Source: Ornithinimicrobium pekingense DSM 21552
GTDB lineage: Bacteria > Actinomycetota > Actinomycetes > Actinomycetales > Dermatophilaceae
DNA: 64,000 bases
Reading direction: 5' to 3'
NCBI RefSeq assembly: GCF_000421185.1
Contig: NZ_ATWJ01000002.1
Coordinates: 94,434-158,433 of the forward strand
Both the position numbers and the translations under genes were made by a program. Positions 42,568 through 51,286 of this stretch are shown here, piece after piece (position 1 is the first letter of the stretch; every line of letters starts with the position of its first letter). The notes below the pieces were generated by a model that was not told the DNA's origin, searched no databases, and saw only the letters and a program-made list of their open reading frames with translations.

Positions 42568-43631
42568 TGGCGACCAGGCTGCGTCCCTCCTTCGCCATCG
42601 GCGGGGTGAAGGTGCGCACGGGCGCCCGTCGCGAGGTCTCGCTGCCGATCACCCGGCTGATCACCGGTGCCGAGGTCAGCCTGCCGGTGCACGTGCTCCA
42701 CGGCCGCGAGGACGGGCCGACGGTCTGGCTCGACGCCGCGATCCACGGCGACGAGGTCGTCGGCATCGAGATCATCCGACGCGTCCTGGGCCAGCTCTCG
42801 CCCAAGGAGATCCGCGGCACGATCGTCGCGGTGCCGATCGTCAACGTCATCGGCACGATGACCAACGACCGCTACCTGCCCGACCGGCGCGACCTCAACC
42901 GCAGCTTCCCCGGCTCGGCCCGAGGCTCGCTGGCCGCCCGGATCGCGCACCTGATGATGACCGAGATCGTCGACAAGTGCGACGTCGGCATCGACCTGCA
43001 CACCGCCTCCGACCGGCGCAGCAACCTGCCGCAGATCCGCTGCGACCTCGAGGACGCGCGGACGCGGGAGCTGGCCGAGGCCTTCGGCGCCCCGGTGGTC
43101 TACCACGCCCGGCTGCGTGACGGGTCGCTGCGCTCCGCGGCCCGCGAGCGGGGGGCGCGGGTGCTGCTCTACGAGGCGGGCGAGGCGTGGCGCTTCGACG
43201 AGTGGGCGATCACCGCCGGGGTCGACGGCGTCCTGCGGGTGCTGACCATGCTCGGGATGATCGAGCGTCCGCCGGCCCTGGCCGATCCGGAGCGGCCCAG
43301 CGAGATCTGCTGGCGCAGCGGCTGGGTGCGAGCCCGCCGGACGGGCATCCTCGGCATGGGCGTGGAGCTGGGCCAGCACGTGCGCGCCGGCGAGCGGCTG
43401 GGGGAGCTGCACAACTCCTTCGGCCGGCGGCTGGCCATCGTCAAGGCCGACCGCGACGGCATCGTCATCGGCCGGACCGAGGCGCCGCTGGTCAACAGCG
43501 GCGACGCCCTGGTCCACATCGGCTCCCTCGAGCCGGGCCGGCCCGGTGACGCAGACGAGGGCCTGACCGACCCCGCGGACGAGGCGGAGGGCGCGAGCAT
43601 GGAGCGCCCGGCGGCGGACGACCTGCTCTGA
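42567..43631 (+). CDS. Succinylglutamate desuccinylase/aspartoacylase (AstE/AspA) family protein
   Basis: 354 residues. Zinc carboxypeptidase-like M14 fold: DAAIHGDEVVGIEI with zinc ligands His60 and Glu63, RRDLNRSFPGS, and third ligand His145 in DVGIDLHTASDR, then VLLYEAGEAWRFDEWA with the likely catalytic Glu. The family hydrolyses N-acyl or isopeptide bonds of Asp or Glu. C-terminal barrel (SGWVRARRTGILGMGVELGQ) as in AstE. GTG start overlaps the protease stop. Co-transcribed with the protease and divergent from the ligase. Confidence 0.88.
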   Translation: MATRLRPSFAIGGVKVRTGARREVSLPITRLITGAEVSLPVHVLHGREDGPTVWLDAAIHGDEVVGIEIIRRVLGQLSPKEIRGTIVAVPIVNVIGTMTNDRYLPDRRDLNRSFPGSARGSLAARIAHLMMTEIVDKCDVGIDLHTASDRRSNLPQIRCDLEDARTRELAEAFGAPVVYHARLRDGSLRSAARERGARVLLYEAGEAWRFDEWAITAGVDGVLRVLTMLGMIERPPALADPERPSEICWRSGWVRARRTGILGMGVELGQHVRAGERLGELHNSFGRRLAIVKADRDGIVIGRTEAPLVNSGDALVHIGSLEPGRPGDADEGLTDPADEAEGASMERPAADDLL

Positions 43632-43638
43632 CGCGGTC

Positions 43639-43854
43639 TCAGCCGTCGGTGGCGGACGCGTCGTCCGGCCCCTCGGCCGGGTCGCGCTCGTTCTCGCCCA
43701 CCGAGGCGGGGTGCTGCTCCTGCAGCATGTCGGGGTCGGAGTCGGGGTCCTGCTCGGGGTCGTAGACCGGCCCGGTGGGGTCGCCGTCCGTCCTGCCGTC
43801 CGTGGCGGCGCTGTCGGTAGGGCCGCTGCCGGTGTCGCTGAGGTCGTCGCTCAT
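43639..43854 (-). CDS. Small acidic, disordered protein
   Basis: 71 residues with about 23 Asp/Glu and few hydrophobics (YDPEQDPDSDPDMLQEQHP); no fold visible and no family recognised. ATG 43854 with a good ribosome site is not obvious. It is convergent with the deacylase gene (7 nt). It could be spurious, but amino-acid composition is coherent and the frame is closed by clean ends. Confidence 0.45.
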   Translation of the reverse strand: MSDDLSDTGSGPTDSAATDGRTDGDPTGPVYDPEQDPDSDPDMLQEQHPASVGENERDPAEGPDDASATDG

Positions 43855-43937
43855 GTGCCCACCGTGGCACCGCCGGGCCCCGGCCGCATCCCGGCCGGTG
43901 CGCCCGTGGGGCCGGGTCGCTGTGGCAGGGTCGGGGG

Positions 43938-44453
43938 ATGGCCCGGCTGCTCGTGGTGCACCACTCCCCGACGCGGGGTGTGCGGAGCCTGACCGAGGCG
44001 GTCCTGGCGGGTGCTCACGACCCGCTGGTCGAGGGGGTCGAGGTCCTCGCGCTGCCAGCCCTCGAGGCCCGCGCCGAGGACGTGCTGGCGGCTGACGGCT
44101 ACCTGTTGGGGACGCCGGCCAACTTCGGCTACATGTCCGGGGCGCTCAAGCACTTCTTCGACAGCACCTTCCTGCAGGTGGGCGGCGCGCTGTCGCCCAC
44201 GGGGGCGCCCGACGGGTCGGCGGGAGGTGTTGCGGGCACCACGTCGGGCAGCACGGTGGGCCGGCCCTACGGCCTGTGGGTCCACGGCCGCTACGACACC
44301 ACCGGCGCCGTCCGGTCCGTGCAGTCGATCGTCGGCGCGCTCGGCTGGCGGCAGGCGGCCGCGGTGCTGGAGGTCATGGGTGACGTCGGCCCGGAGCAGG
44401 AGGAGGCCGCCTACGAGCTGGGTGGCACGCTCGCGGCCCTGCTCGCGGGGTGA
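43938..44453 (+). CDS. Flavodoxin-like NAD(P)H:FMN oxidoreductase family protein
   Basis: 171 residues. Flavodoxin fold: RLLVVHHSPTRGVRSLTEAV, GYLLGTPANFGYMSGALKHF (FMN loop near 55-75) and LWVHGRYDTTGAVRSVQSIV. Resembles WrbA/NADPH-dependent FMN reductase relatives, cytosolic. ATG at 43938. Its neighbour downstream on the same strand is a tautomerase gene; the two may share a transcript but there is a 78-nt gap. Confidence 0.83.
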   Translation: MARLLVVHHSPTRGVRSLTEAVLAGAHDPLVEGVEVLALPALEARAEDVLAADGYLLGTPANFGYMSGALKHFFDSTFLQVGGALSPTGAPDGSAGGVAGTTSGSTVGRPYGLWVHGRYDTTGAVRSVQSIVGALGWRQAAAVLEVMGDVGPEQEEAAYELGGTLAALLAG

Positions 44454-44531
44454 GTCCCGCGGGCGAGCCGGCCCACGGGTCGGTCTCGCCGCCCCCGCCC
44501 GCGGACCGGGCGGCGGTGGCACGATGTCGTC

Positions 44532-44888
44532 ATGCCGCACCTGGTCGTCGAGCACACCGCCATCACCGGTCTGGACCCGCAGCGCGTCCTCGAGGCCGCC
44601 ATGGCGGCGCTCGCGGGGACCGGCGAGTTCGACATGTCCAACACCAAGGGCAGGATCGTCGCCCTCGAGCGCGCCGCGGTGGACCACCCGGACGACGGCA
44701 CGGGCTTCGTCGCCTGCCGGGTCTCGATCCTCGACGGCCGCACCATGGAGCAGCGGCGGGGGATCTCCCTCGCGGTGACCGAGGCCGTCGCCGGTGCGCT
44801 GCCCACGGTCTCGGACCGGGTGCAGGTGACCACCGAGGTCCTGCAGATGGAGCGGGAGACCTACACCAAGCAGGTGCTCGGCGGCTGA
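44532..44888 (+). CDS. Tautomerase-superfamily 5-carboxymethyl-2-hydroxymuconate isomerase-like protein
   Basis: 118 residues. The N-terminal Pro (MPHLVVEHTAITG) is the catalytic residue of the tautomerase superfamily; the length and the QMERETYTKQVLGG end fit the CHMI group (homoprotocatechuate degradation), but no other aromatic-degradation genes are here. CACGAT 6 nt before ATG suggests leaderless expression. Substrate unknown. Confidence 0.72.
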   Translation: MPHLVVEHTAITGLDPQRVLEAAMAALAGTGEFDMSNTKGRIVALERAAVDHPDDGTGFVACRVSILDGRTMEQRRGISLAVTEAVAGALPTVSDRVQVTTEVLQMERETYTKQVLGG

Positions 44889-44909
44889 CGCCGGGCCCTG
44901 GACCAATCA

Positions 44910-44928
44910 GTAACAGATCAGTTACCAT
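44910..44928 (+). promoter_or_regulatory. ArsR-type operator over the leaderless promoter of the ArsR-SRPBCC pair
   Basis: Exact inverted repeat GTAAC-N6-GTTAC (44910-44925), flanked by CCAAT (903-907) and ATTGG (927-931). The -10 TACCAT (923-928) overlaps its right arm; GTG starts 6 nt later at 44935. Confidence 0.7.
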
Positions 44929-44934
44929 TGGCCT

Positions 44935-45354
44935 GTGGACGTCTTCTCCGCCCTGGCGGACCCGGTGCGTCGCGGCCTGCTGGAGCAGCTCGCGCGCGAC
45001 GGGGCCGTGCGCGTCGTCGACCTCACCGTCGGACGGGGGATCTCGCGGCCGGCCGTGAGCCGGCACCTGCGCGTGCTCGGGGAGGCCGGCCTGGTGCGCG
45101 CCCGCGACCACGGCCGGGAGCGGCACTACGAGCTCGTCGCCGGCCCTCTGGACGAGGTCGTCTCCTGGGCGCACCGCGTGGCCGCGCCCCCGCCGCGTCC
45201 ACCCCTGGCTGACCACCAGCTCGACGCCCTCGACCTCGAGGTCCGTCGGACCGTCCGCGAGCGCGCCGCGCGCGAGACGTCCTCGGGTGCACGGCATACC
45301 GACGGCTCGCCCGTCACGGCAGACCCACCCCCCACGGCAGGAGAGAGCGCATGA
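44935..45354 (+). CDS. ArsR-family transcriptional regulator
   Basis: 139 residues. Winged helix (DVFSALADPVRRGLLEQLAR, VVDLTVGRGISRPAVSRHLR, EAGLVRARDHGRERHYEL). It belongs to the ArsR type that is paired with an SRPBCC gene rather than to metal sensors: no metal-binding Cys pairs. The last 45 residues are a disordered tail. GTG start 6 nt after TACCAT. Overlaps the SRPBCC gene by ATGA, so the two are coupled; autorepression through the overlapping palindrome is inferred. Confidence 0.89.
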   Translation: MDVFSALADPVRRGLLEQLARDGAVRVVDLTVGRGISRPAVSRHLRVLGEAGLVRARDHGRERHYELVAGPLDEVVSWAHRVAAPPPRPPLADHQLDALDLEVRRTVRERAARETSSGARHTDGSPVTADPPPTAGESA

Positions 45355-45875
45355 CCATCACCGGACGACCCGAGACCCGCGGCGGTCAGGAGCACCTGGT
45401 CCTGACCCGCACCTTCTCCGCCCCCGTCGAGGACGTGTGGGCCGCCGTGACCAAGTCCGAGCGCCTCGGCCGCTGGTTCGGCACGTGGAGCGGCGACCCG
45501 GCCGACGGCGAGGTGCGGGTGCGGTGGGACTTCGAGGACGAGGTGGCCGACGAGGTCTACGTCATCGACGCCTGCGAGGCGCCGCACCACCTGCGCGCCC
45601 ACAACCGGGGCGACGACCCGGCCCAGGTGTGGACGCTGGACCTGCGGCTGCGGGAGGAGGGCGGGCGCACCGTGCTGGACCTCGCCCAGGTGATGAACGC
45701 CGACCTGCCCGTCACCGACGTGGGACCGGGCTGGGAGTACTACCTGGACCGGCTGGAGGACAGCGTCCGCACGGGCGAGGTCAGCACCGTGGGGTGGGAC
45801 GGCTACCTCGAGCTGGGCCCGGAGTATGCCGCCGCCTTCGGGGCGGGCGGGCGTCCCGGGTCAGCGGCGGGCTGA
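45351..45875 (+). CDS. SRPBCC/AHSA1 domain protein
   Basis: 174 residues, START-like helix-grip fold of the AHSA1 (Aha1 C-terminal) group: LVLTRTFSAPVEDVWAAVTK, LGRWFGTWSGDPADGEVRVRW, GPGWEYYLDRLEDSVRTGEV. Such proteins bind hydrophobic ligands in a tunnel and are commonly coupled to ArsR genes; the ligand is unknown. Its 3' end overlaps the convergent rhomboid gene by 15 bp. Confidence 0.88.
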   Translation: MTITGRPETRGGQEHLVLTRTFSAPVEDVWAAVTKSERLGRWFGTWSGDPADGEVRVRWDFEDEVADEVYVIDACEAPHHLRAHNRGDDPAQVWTLDLRLREEGGRTVLDLAQVMNADLPVTDVGPGWEYYLDRLEDSVRTGEVSTVGWDGYLELGPEYAAAFGAGGRPGSAAG

Positions 45876-46499
45876 GGGCCGGGCGCCCGCGGGCCCGGCG
45901 GCGCGGTCGCGGCGGCCGAGCCACAGGGCGAGCAGCACCCCGGCGGCGGCGCCGAAGAGGTGGCCCTGCCAGGAGACCCCGGCCTGCAGGGGCAGCACGC
46001 CCCACAGCAGCCCGCCGTAGAGCACGACCACGAGCAGGCCGACCAGCACGGGCAGCAGGCGTCGGGCGACGAACCCGTAGACGGCGAGGAAGGCCGCATA
46101 CCCGTAGACGACGCCGCTGGCGCCGATGACGACGGTGCGGGGCGCGCCGAGCAGCCAGACGGCCGCGCCCCCGAGCAGCACGACCCCGGCGGTGACGATC
46201 CACAGGTGCCGGGTGGTCCAGGCCAGCAGCGCGCCGAGCACGAGCAGCCCGGAGGTGTTGGCGACCAGGTGCGCCAGCCCCAGGTGCAGGAAGGGGCTCA
46301 GGACGATCCCGGTGAGCCCGTCCAGGTCGCGCGGCCGGATGCCGTAGCCGTCCAGCTGCAGCGGGGTGAGCAGGTCGAGCAGCTCGCTGACCCACATCAG
46401 ACCCACGAGAACGAGCACGGGGACCACGCGGTGCAGCCAGGTGGGCAGGCTCGGCGACGAGGAGGCGGTCGGGCGGGGCGGGCGCCGGGAGGTGGTCAC
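45861..46499 (-). CDS. Rhomboid-family intramembrane serine protease
   Basis: 212 residues, about six to seven helices. HLGLAHLVANTSGLLVLG with His77 and Asn81 (oxyanion part), catalytic Ser128 in VIGASGVVYGY and His180 in SWQGHLFGAAAG, the Ser-His dyad of rhomboids. It cleaves membrane-spanning substrates within the bilayer. Hydrophilic N-terminus of about 20 residues. Overlaps convergently the SRPBCC gene. GTG start at 46499. Confidence 0.9.
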   Translation of the reverse strand: MTTSRRPPRPTASSSPSLPTWLHRVVPVLVLVGLMWVSELLDLLTPLQLDGYGIRPRDLDGLTGIVLSPFLHLGLAHLVANTSGLLVLGALLAWTTRHLWIVTAGVVLLGGAAVWLLGAPRTVVIGASGVVYGYAAFLAVYGFVARRLLPVLVGLLVVVLYGGLLWGVLPLQAGVSWQGHLFGAAAGVLLALWLGRRDRAAGPAGARPSARR

Positions 46500-46536
46500 G
46501 GGTCAAGCCTGCCACCGGACGCGGCGGCGGCGACGC

Positions 46537-46953
46537 TCAGGAGCGCGGGGCCTCCACGGCGCGCAGGGACCACAGCTGCCAGGCGGCGTGGGCCGCGAGC
46601 GCGCCGCCACCGAGCGTGAGCACCAGGCCCGGGCCGGGGATCCAGCCCTGCATCCCGACGAGGCCCAGCATGTGGACCAGCTGCCAGATCGGCAGGACGA
46701 TGCAGATCGCGGCGGCGACGACGGCCTGGAGGACGGCGAGGACCCGCACCGGCACGAGGGCGCCGGCGAGGGCGAGCATGCCCACCGTCGCGGTCCACAG
46801 GCCGGGGCCGCGCATCCCGGTCACCGTGCCCAGCGGTGTGTAGAGCCAGGGGAGGAAGGCGCCCACGATCATGAGCACGCTCGCGGCGAGCAACCGCAGC
46901 TGCCCGGGCATCTTGCGCCGGCGGGTCGGGGCGGGAGCGGTCTGGGTGGCCAT
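46537..46953 (-). CDS. Small membrane protein, unknown
   Basis: 138 residues, four predicted helices (about 20-37, 52-70, 73-92, 105-127) after a basic N-terminus. FLPWLYTPLGTVTGMRGPGLW (abridged near 33-53) is typical of small actinobacterial membrane proteins with no assigned function. ATG 46953. Its downstream neighbour on the same strand is the rhomboid gene, 37 bp away, so co-transcription is likely. Confidence 0.7.
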   Translation of the reverse strand: MATQTAPAPTRRRKMPGQLRLLAASVLMIVGAFLPWLYTPLGTVTGMRGPGLWTATVGMLALAGALVPVRVLAVLQAVVAAAICIVLPIWQLVHMLGLVGMQGWIPGPGLVLTLGGGALAAHAAWQLWSLRAVEAPRS

Positions 46954-47010
46954 CGGGTTCAGCCTATCGTCGGGCGGTGCGGGCCGGGGAGGGTCGAGGT
47001 ATGCGGTGCG

Positions 47011-47059
47011 CCTGCCCGGCACGGTCGCGGTGGGACGGGCCGTGGCCGTGCCGGGCAGG
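47011..47059 (-). terminator. Hairpin downstream of the symporter operon
   Basis: Exact 14-bp inverted repeat, arms CCTGCCCGGCACGG and CCGTGCCGGGCAGG with a 21-nt loop, 22 nt beyond the symporter stop and upstream of the small membrane protein gene. Confidence 0.6.
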
Positions 47060-47081
47060 AGTGGTGCGACTCCGGGTGCCG

Positions 47082-48817
47082 TCAGTGGTGGTGACGGCCC
47101 GGGTCGTCGTGGTGCTCCCCGTGCAGGAGCTCGTCGTCCAGCGCCCCGGTCGCGTGGGCCGCCACGAGCTCGCTGCGGCCCGGGTAGCGCACCTCCTCGA
47201 CCACGCGCTGCATGGTCTCGGTCGGCTTGGGGGTGAACTGCGAGACGATGATCGTCACCGCGAAGTTGATCAGCATGCCGACCACGCCGAAGCTGGCGGC
47301 CGTGATCCCGAAGATCCCGTCGCTGCCGCCGTAGATCGGCAGCGTCCAGATCTGGTAGGCCAGGGTCGTGACCAGACCGGCTGCCATGCCGGCGGCCGCT
47401 CCCATCGCCGTGGCTCTCTTCCAGAAGATCCCGAGGAACAGGATCGGGAAGAAGCTGGCCGCTCCCAGGCCGAACGCCAGCGCGACCACCTGCGCCACGA
47501 ACCCGGGCGGGTTGATGCCCAGGTAGCCGGCGACGACGATCGCGGCCCCCATGGCGATGCGCCCGACCATCAGCTGACGGGCCTCGGTGGCGCCCGGGTT
47601 GATCCGCTTGAAGTAGACGTCGTTGGCGACCGAGGAGGAGATGACCAGCAGCAGGCCCGAGGCCGTCGACAGGGCCGCGGCCAGGCCACCGGCGGCGACC
47701 AGACCCACGATGGGTGCGGGCAGCCCGGCGATCTCCGGCGTGGCCAGGACGACGATGTCGTTGTTGATGGCCAGCTCGGTGCCCTCGCCCAGCGCGCCGG
47801 CGACGTCGATGATGCCGTTGCCGTTGAGGTCGTCGACCGTGATCAGGCCGACGTCCTGCCAGGACTGGAACCACGCCGGCACCTGGTCCACGGCGGTGCC
47901 GGGGATCTGGTTGAGGATGTTGAACTTGCTGAACGCACCGACGGCCGGGGCCGTGGTGTAGAGCAGCGAGATGAAGAACAGCGCCCACAGCGCGGAGAAC
48001 CGCGCGGCCCGGACGCTGCGGGCGGTGTAGAACCGGACGATCACGTGCGGCAGGCCGGCGGTGCCGAACATCAGCGTCGCCGTCATCAGGATCATGTTGA
48101 GCATGTTCATCTGCGTGAACGGCGAGGTGTACTCGGCCAGGCCGAACTCCGCCTGCAGCGCGTTGAGGTCGCTCATGATCTGGCCGAAGCCCACCTGCGG
48201 GATCGGGATGCCGGTGAGCTGCTGGGAGATCGCGACCGCCGGGATGAGGTAGGCCACGATCAGCACGGAGTACTGCGCCACCTGGGTCCAGGTGATGCCC
48301 TTCATCCCGCCGAGGACGGCGTAGAGGAAGACGATGACCATGCCGATGATCACACCGAGGGTCTCGTTGACGCCCAGGAAGCGCTGGAACACGACGCCGA
48401 CGCCGGCCATCTGGCCGGCGACGTAGACGAAGGAGACCACGATCGCGCAGACGACGGCGATGAGCCGGGCCGTCTCGGAGTAGCGGTCACCGACGAAGTC
48501 GGGGACCGTGTACTTGCCGAACTTGCGCAGGTAGGGCGCCAGCAGCATGGCCAGCAGCACGTAGCCGCCGGTCCAGCCCATGAGGTAGACCGAGCCGGCG
48601 TAGCCGTTGGTGCTCAGCGCGATGATGCCCGCCATCGAGATGAACGACGCCGCGCTCATCCAGTCGGCCGCGATGGCCGCGCCGTTGGCCGGTGCCGGGA
48701 TGCCGCCGCCGGCGATGTAGAACCCGGCGGTGTCCTTCACCCGGCTGGCGTAGGCGATGTAGATGTAGATGCTGAAGGTGATGACGACGAAGACGAGGGT
48801 CCAGATCTGCACGATGC

Positions 48818-48821
<4 letters not shown>
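47082..48821 (-). CDS. Sodium:solute symporter large subunit (VC_2705 type, ActP-like)
   Basis: 579 residues, LeuT-fold sodium/solute symporter family, 13-14 helices. Seen: DTAGFYIAGGGIPAPANGAA, AADWMSAASFISMAGIIAL, LGGMKGITWTQVAQYSVLIV, MFGTAGLPHVIVRFYTA, AALSTASGLLLVISSSVAND. An EF-hand-like loop, DLNGNGIID (331-339), sits in a long extramembrane loop, as in VC_2705-type symporters. The His-rich C-terminus may bind metal. Paired with a DUF4212 small subunit by ATGA overlap. Acetate or similar monocarboxylate is the likely cargo. Confidence 0.9.
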
Positions 48822-49099
<278 letters not shown>

Positions 49100-49183
49100 C
49101 AGGACACCTCCGGGGGTGGCGGTTCTGAACGGGCAGGCACAAGCAGCTCCTTGGGCTGAGGCGGTCCGCCGCGGTCACGGCGG

Positions 49184-49202
49184 TGTGACAGGGGTCACGC
49201 TA
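49184..49202 (-). promoter_or_regulatory. CRP/GlxR-like site upstream of the symporter operon
   Basis: TGTGA-N6-TCACG at 49184-49199, one base from the CRP/GlxR consensus TGTGA-N6-TCACA, with the arms GTGAC and GTCAC exact. A minus-strand -10 candidate TAGCGT (49202-49197) overlaps it, so binding would affect initiation. About 85 nt precede the DUF4212 ATG. Confidence 0.55.
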
Positions 49203-49385
49203 GGGCCCGAAAGGCGCTGGTGGGGGGACCTTGCGCAGATTTCTCGGTCAGCGGCGCCCGTGGACCGCCGAGCGGGGCCGGGGACGGGGTGGGCGGACCC
49301 TCCCGGCACGACGAACGGTCGGCCTGGCGCGACGAGCGGTCGTCGCGTCCGCCGCCGGGGCCACCGGGACCGCCCGGAAGCCCGC

Positions 49386-50177
49386 TCAGGGCAGGAGCGT
49401 CGAGGCCAGCAGGGAGGCCAGCAGCGCGGTCTGGGCGGTGGCGCCGAGCACGTCGCCGGTGGCTCCGCCGAAGGCGCGTCGGGCGGTGGCGCCGACCACG
49501 GCCGCCGCCGCGAGCGCGCCGACCAGCATGGCCAGGCCGCGCCACCCCAGGGCCAGGCAGAGCAGGCCGGGGACCACCCAGGCCACCAGGGTCCGGCGCA
49601 GGGTGAGGCCCTCCACCACGCTGCGGCCGGTGCCCTCGGCCCGCGCGTAGGGCAGCGCGAGCGCGACGGGCAGCATGGCGGCCCGGGACAGCGACCAGGC
49701 GGTCGCCCCCAGCAGGGCCGCGGTCACCCAGCCGGGGGAGGAGGCCAGCAGCAGGCTCGCCGGGCCGGGCCACGGCATACCCTCGACCGCCGACGGCGGC
49801 ACCCAGGCCAGCAGCAGGGCGACCTCCAGCAGCAGGGCGAGGGCGACGGCGGCGGTGCCGTAGACCCCGGTGGCCGGGTCCTTCATGATCCGCAGCCGGG
49901 TCGCGCGGTCGCTGCCGCCGAGCCCGTCGGCCACGTCGGAGAGGCCGTCGAGGTGCAGCGCGCCGGTCACGACCACCTCCAGCGCGACGACGACCACGAC
50001 GGCGACGAGGGCCGAGGTCCTGCCGGCCAGCGCCGACGCGAGGAGCAGCAGCGCGGCGCCCAGCAGCGCCCCCACCACGGGGAACCAGGTCGAGGTCCGC
50101 GCGAGGTCGACCGCGCGGCGGTGGCCGGCCGGGACCGGGACGCGGGTCAGGAAGGTGACGGCGTCGAGGAAGCCCAT
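49386..50177 (-). CDS. cobS: Adenosylcobinamide-GDP ribazoletransferase
   Basis: 263 residues, polytopic membrane enzyme that joins adenosylcobinamide-GDP to alpha-ribazole (phosphate) to give adenosylcobalamin (phosphate). Seen: FLDAVTFLTRVPVPAGHRR, WFPVVGALLGA, and the metal-binding HLDGLSDVADGLGG (about 75-88) then IMKDPATGVYGTAAVAL. Normal length. Last gene of the B12 operon, 2 nt after cobT. Beyond it 285 bp hold only a GC-rich stretch with imperfect repeats before the symporter promoter. Confidence 0.94.
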   Translation of the reverse strand: MGFLDAVTFLTRVPVPAGHRRAVDLARTSTWFPVVGALLGAALLLLASALAGRTSALVAVVVVVALEVVVTGALHLDGLSDVADGLGGSDRATRLRIMKDPATGVYGTAAVALALLLEVALLLAWVPPSAVEGMPWPGPASLLLASSPGWVTAALLGATAWSLSRAAMLPVALALPYARAEGTGRSVVEGLTLRRTLVAWVVPGLLCLALGWRGLAMLVGALAAAAVVGATARRAFGGATGDVLGATAQTALLASLLASTLLP

Positions 50178-50179
50178 GG

Positions 50180-51283
50180 TCAGGCGGTCGGTCGCTCGTC
50201 GTCCAGGCCGAGGTCGGCGAAGCTGCCCATCTCGTGCAGCACGGTCACGGCCGAGCGCAGCACGGGGATGGCCAGGGCGGCCCCGCTGCCCTCGCCCAGG
50301 CGCATGCGCAGGTCGAGCACCGGCCGCAGGCCCAGGGCCTGCAGCTGCACCTGATGACCGGGCTCGGGGGACAGGTGCCCGGCCACCATCACGTCGGTGC
50401 ACGCGGGCGCGAGACGCCACGCGACGAGGGCGGCGGCGGTGGTGATGAACCCGTCGAGGACCACGGGCACCCGCCGGGCGGCGCACCCCAGGACGACGCC
50501 GGCCAGCGCCGCGATCTCCAGGCCGCCGACCCGGGCGAGGACGTCCCAGGGGTCGTCGGCGTCCCGGTGCCGGGCCAGGATCGCGTCGACCTTGCGCAGC
50601 TTGCGCGCGAACGCCTCACCGGTGACGCCCGTCCCGGGGCCCACGAGGCGGGCGGGGTCGCGGTCCAGGAGCACCGCCGTCAGCGCGCTCGCCGTGGTGG
50701 TGTTGCCGATGCCCATCTCCCCGAGCCCGACGAGGTCGACCCCCTCGTCGACGAGGTCGTCGACCAGGGCGACGCCGTGCGCGACGGCCTGCTGGGCCTC
50801 GGCCAGGCTCATCGCAGGCCCGGCGGCGCTGTCGGCGGTGCCCGCACGCACACGCCGGTCGAGCACCTGGTTCTGGCCCGGCTGCAGCCGGGGTGCCTCG
50901 GCGACCCCGAGGTCGGCCACGACCAGCCGCGCGCCGGCCTGACGCGCGAGCACGCCGACGGCCGAGGTGCCCTCGGCGAAGCTCTGCAGCATCAGCGCGG
51001 TGACCTCCTGGGGGTAGGCGCTGACGCCGTCGGCCGCCACGCCGTGGTCGGCCGCGCACACCACGAGGGCGGGTGCGTCCACGTGCGGCTCGGCGGTCCC
51101 CTGGATGCCGGCCAGCCGGGCCGCCAGGTGCTCGAGGTCGCCCAGGCTGCGCAGCGGCTTGACCTTGCCGTCCAGGGCGCGGGCGACGGCGGCCGAGGCC
51201 TCGGCGTCGAACCGCCCGATGCTGCTCACCGCCTCCTCCACCCGCTCCAGCGGACTCTGCGGGCCGGTCGTCTCGTCGGTCAC
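50180..51283 (-). CDS. cobT: Nicotinate-nucleotide--dimethylbenzimidazole phosphoribosyltransferase
   Basis: 367 residues. Activates the lower ligand base to alpha-ribazole phosphate. Seen: VCAADHGVAADGVSAYPQEV (about 92-111), EMGIGNTTTASALTAVLLDR, and the catalytic Glu in RMRLGEGSGAALAIPVL near the C-terminus (consensus for CobT Glu317 of Salmonella). GTG start 3 nt after cobU. Middle gene of the salvage operon. Confidence 0.95.
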   Translation of the reverse strand: MTDETTGPQSPLERVEEAVSSIGRFDAEASAAVARALDGKVKPLRSLGDLEHLAARLAGIQGTAEPHVDAPALVVCAADHGVAADGVSAYPQEVTALMLQSFAEGTSAVGVLARQAGARLVVADLGVAEAPRLQPGQNQVLDRRVRAGTADSAAGPAMSLAEAQQAVAHGVALVDDLVDEGVDLVGLGEMGIGNTTTASALTAVLLDRDPARLVGPGTGVTGEAFARKLRKVDAILARHRDADDPWDVLARVGGLEIAALAGVVLGCAARRVPVVLDGFITTAAALVAWRLAPACTDVMVAGHLSPEPGHQVQLQALGLRPVLDLRMRLGEGSGAALAIPVLRSAVTVLHEMGSFADLGLDDERPTA

Positions 51284-51286
51284 GGG

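Noticed and set aside
49100..49385. Small gene between cobS and the symporter
   Set aside because: Frames there lack a start with ribosome site and no family is recognised; the region holds the symporter promoter, a CRP-like site and imperfect GC repeats.
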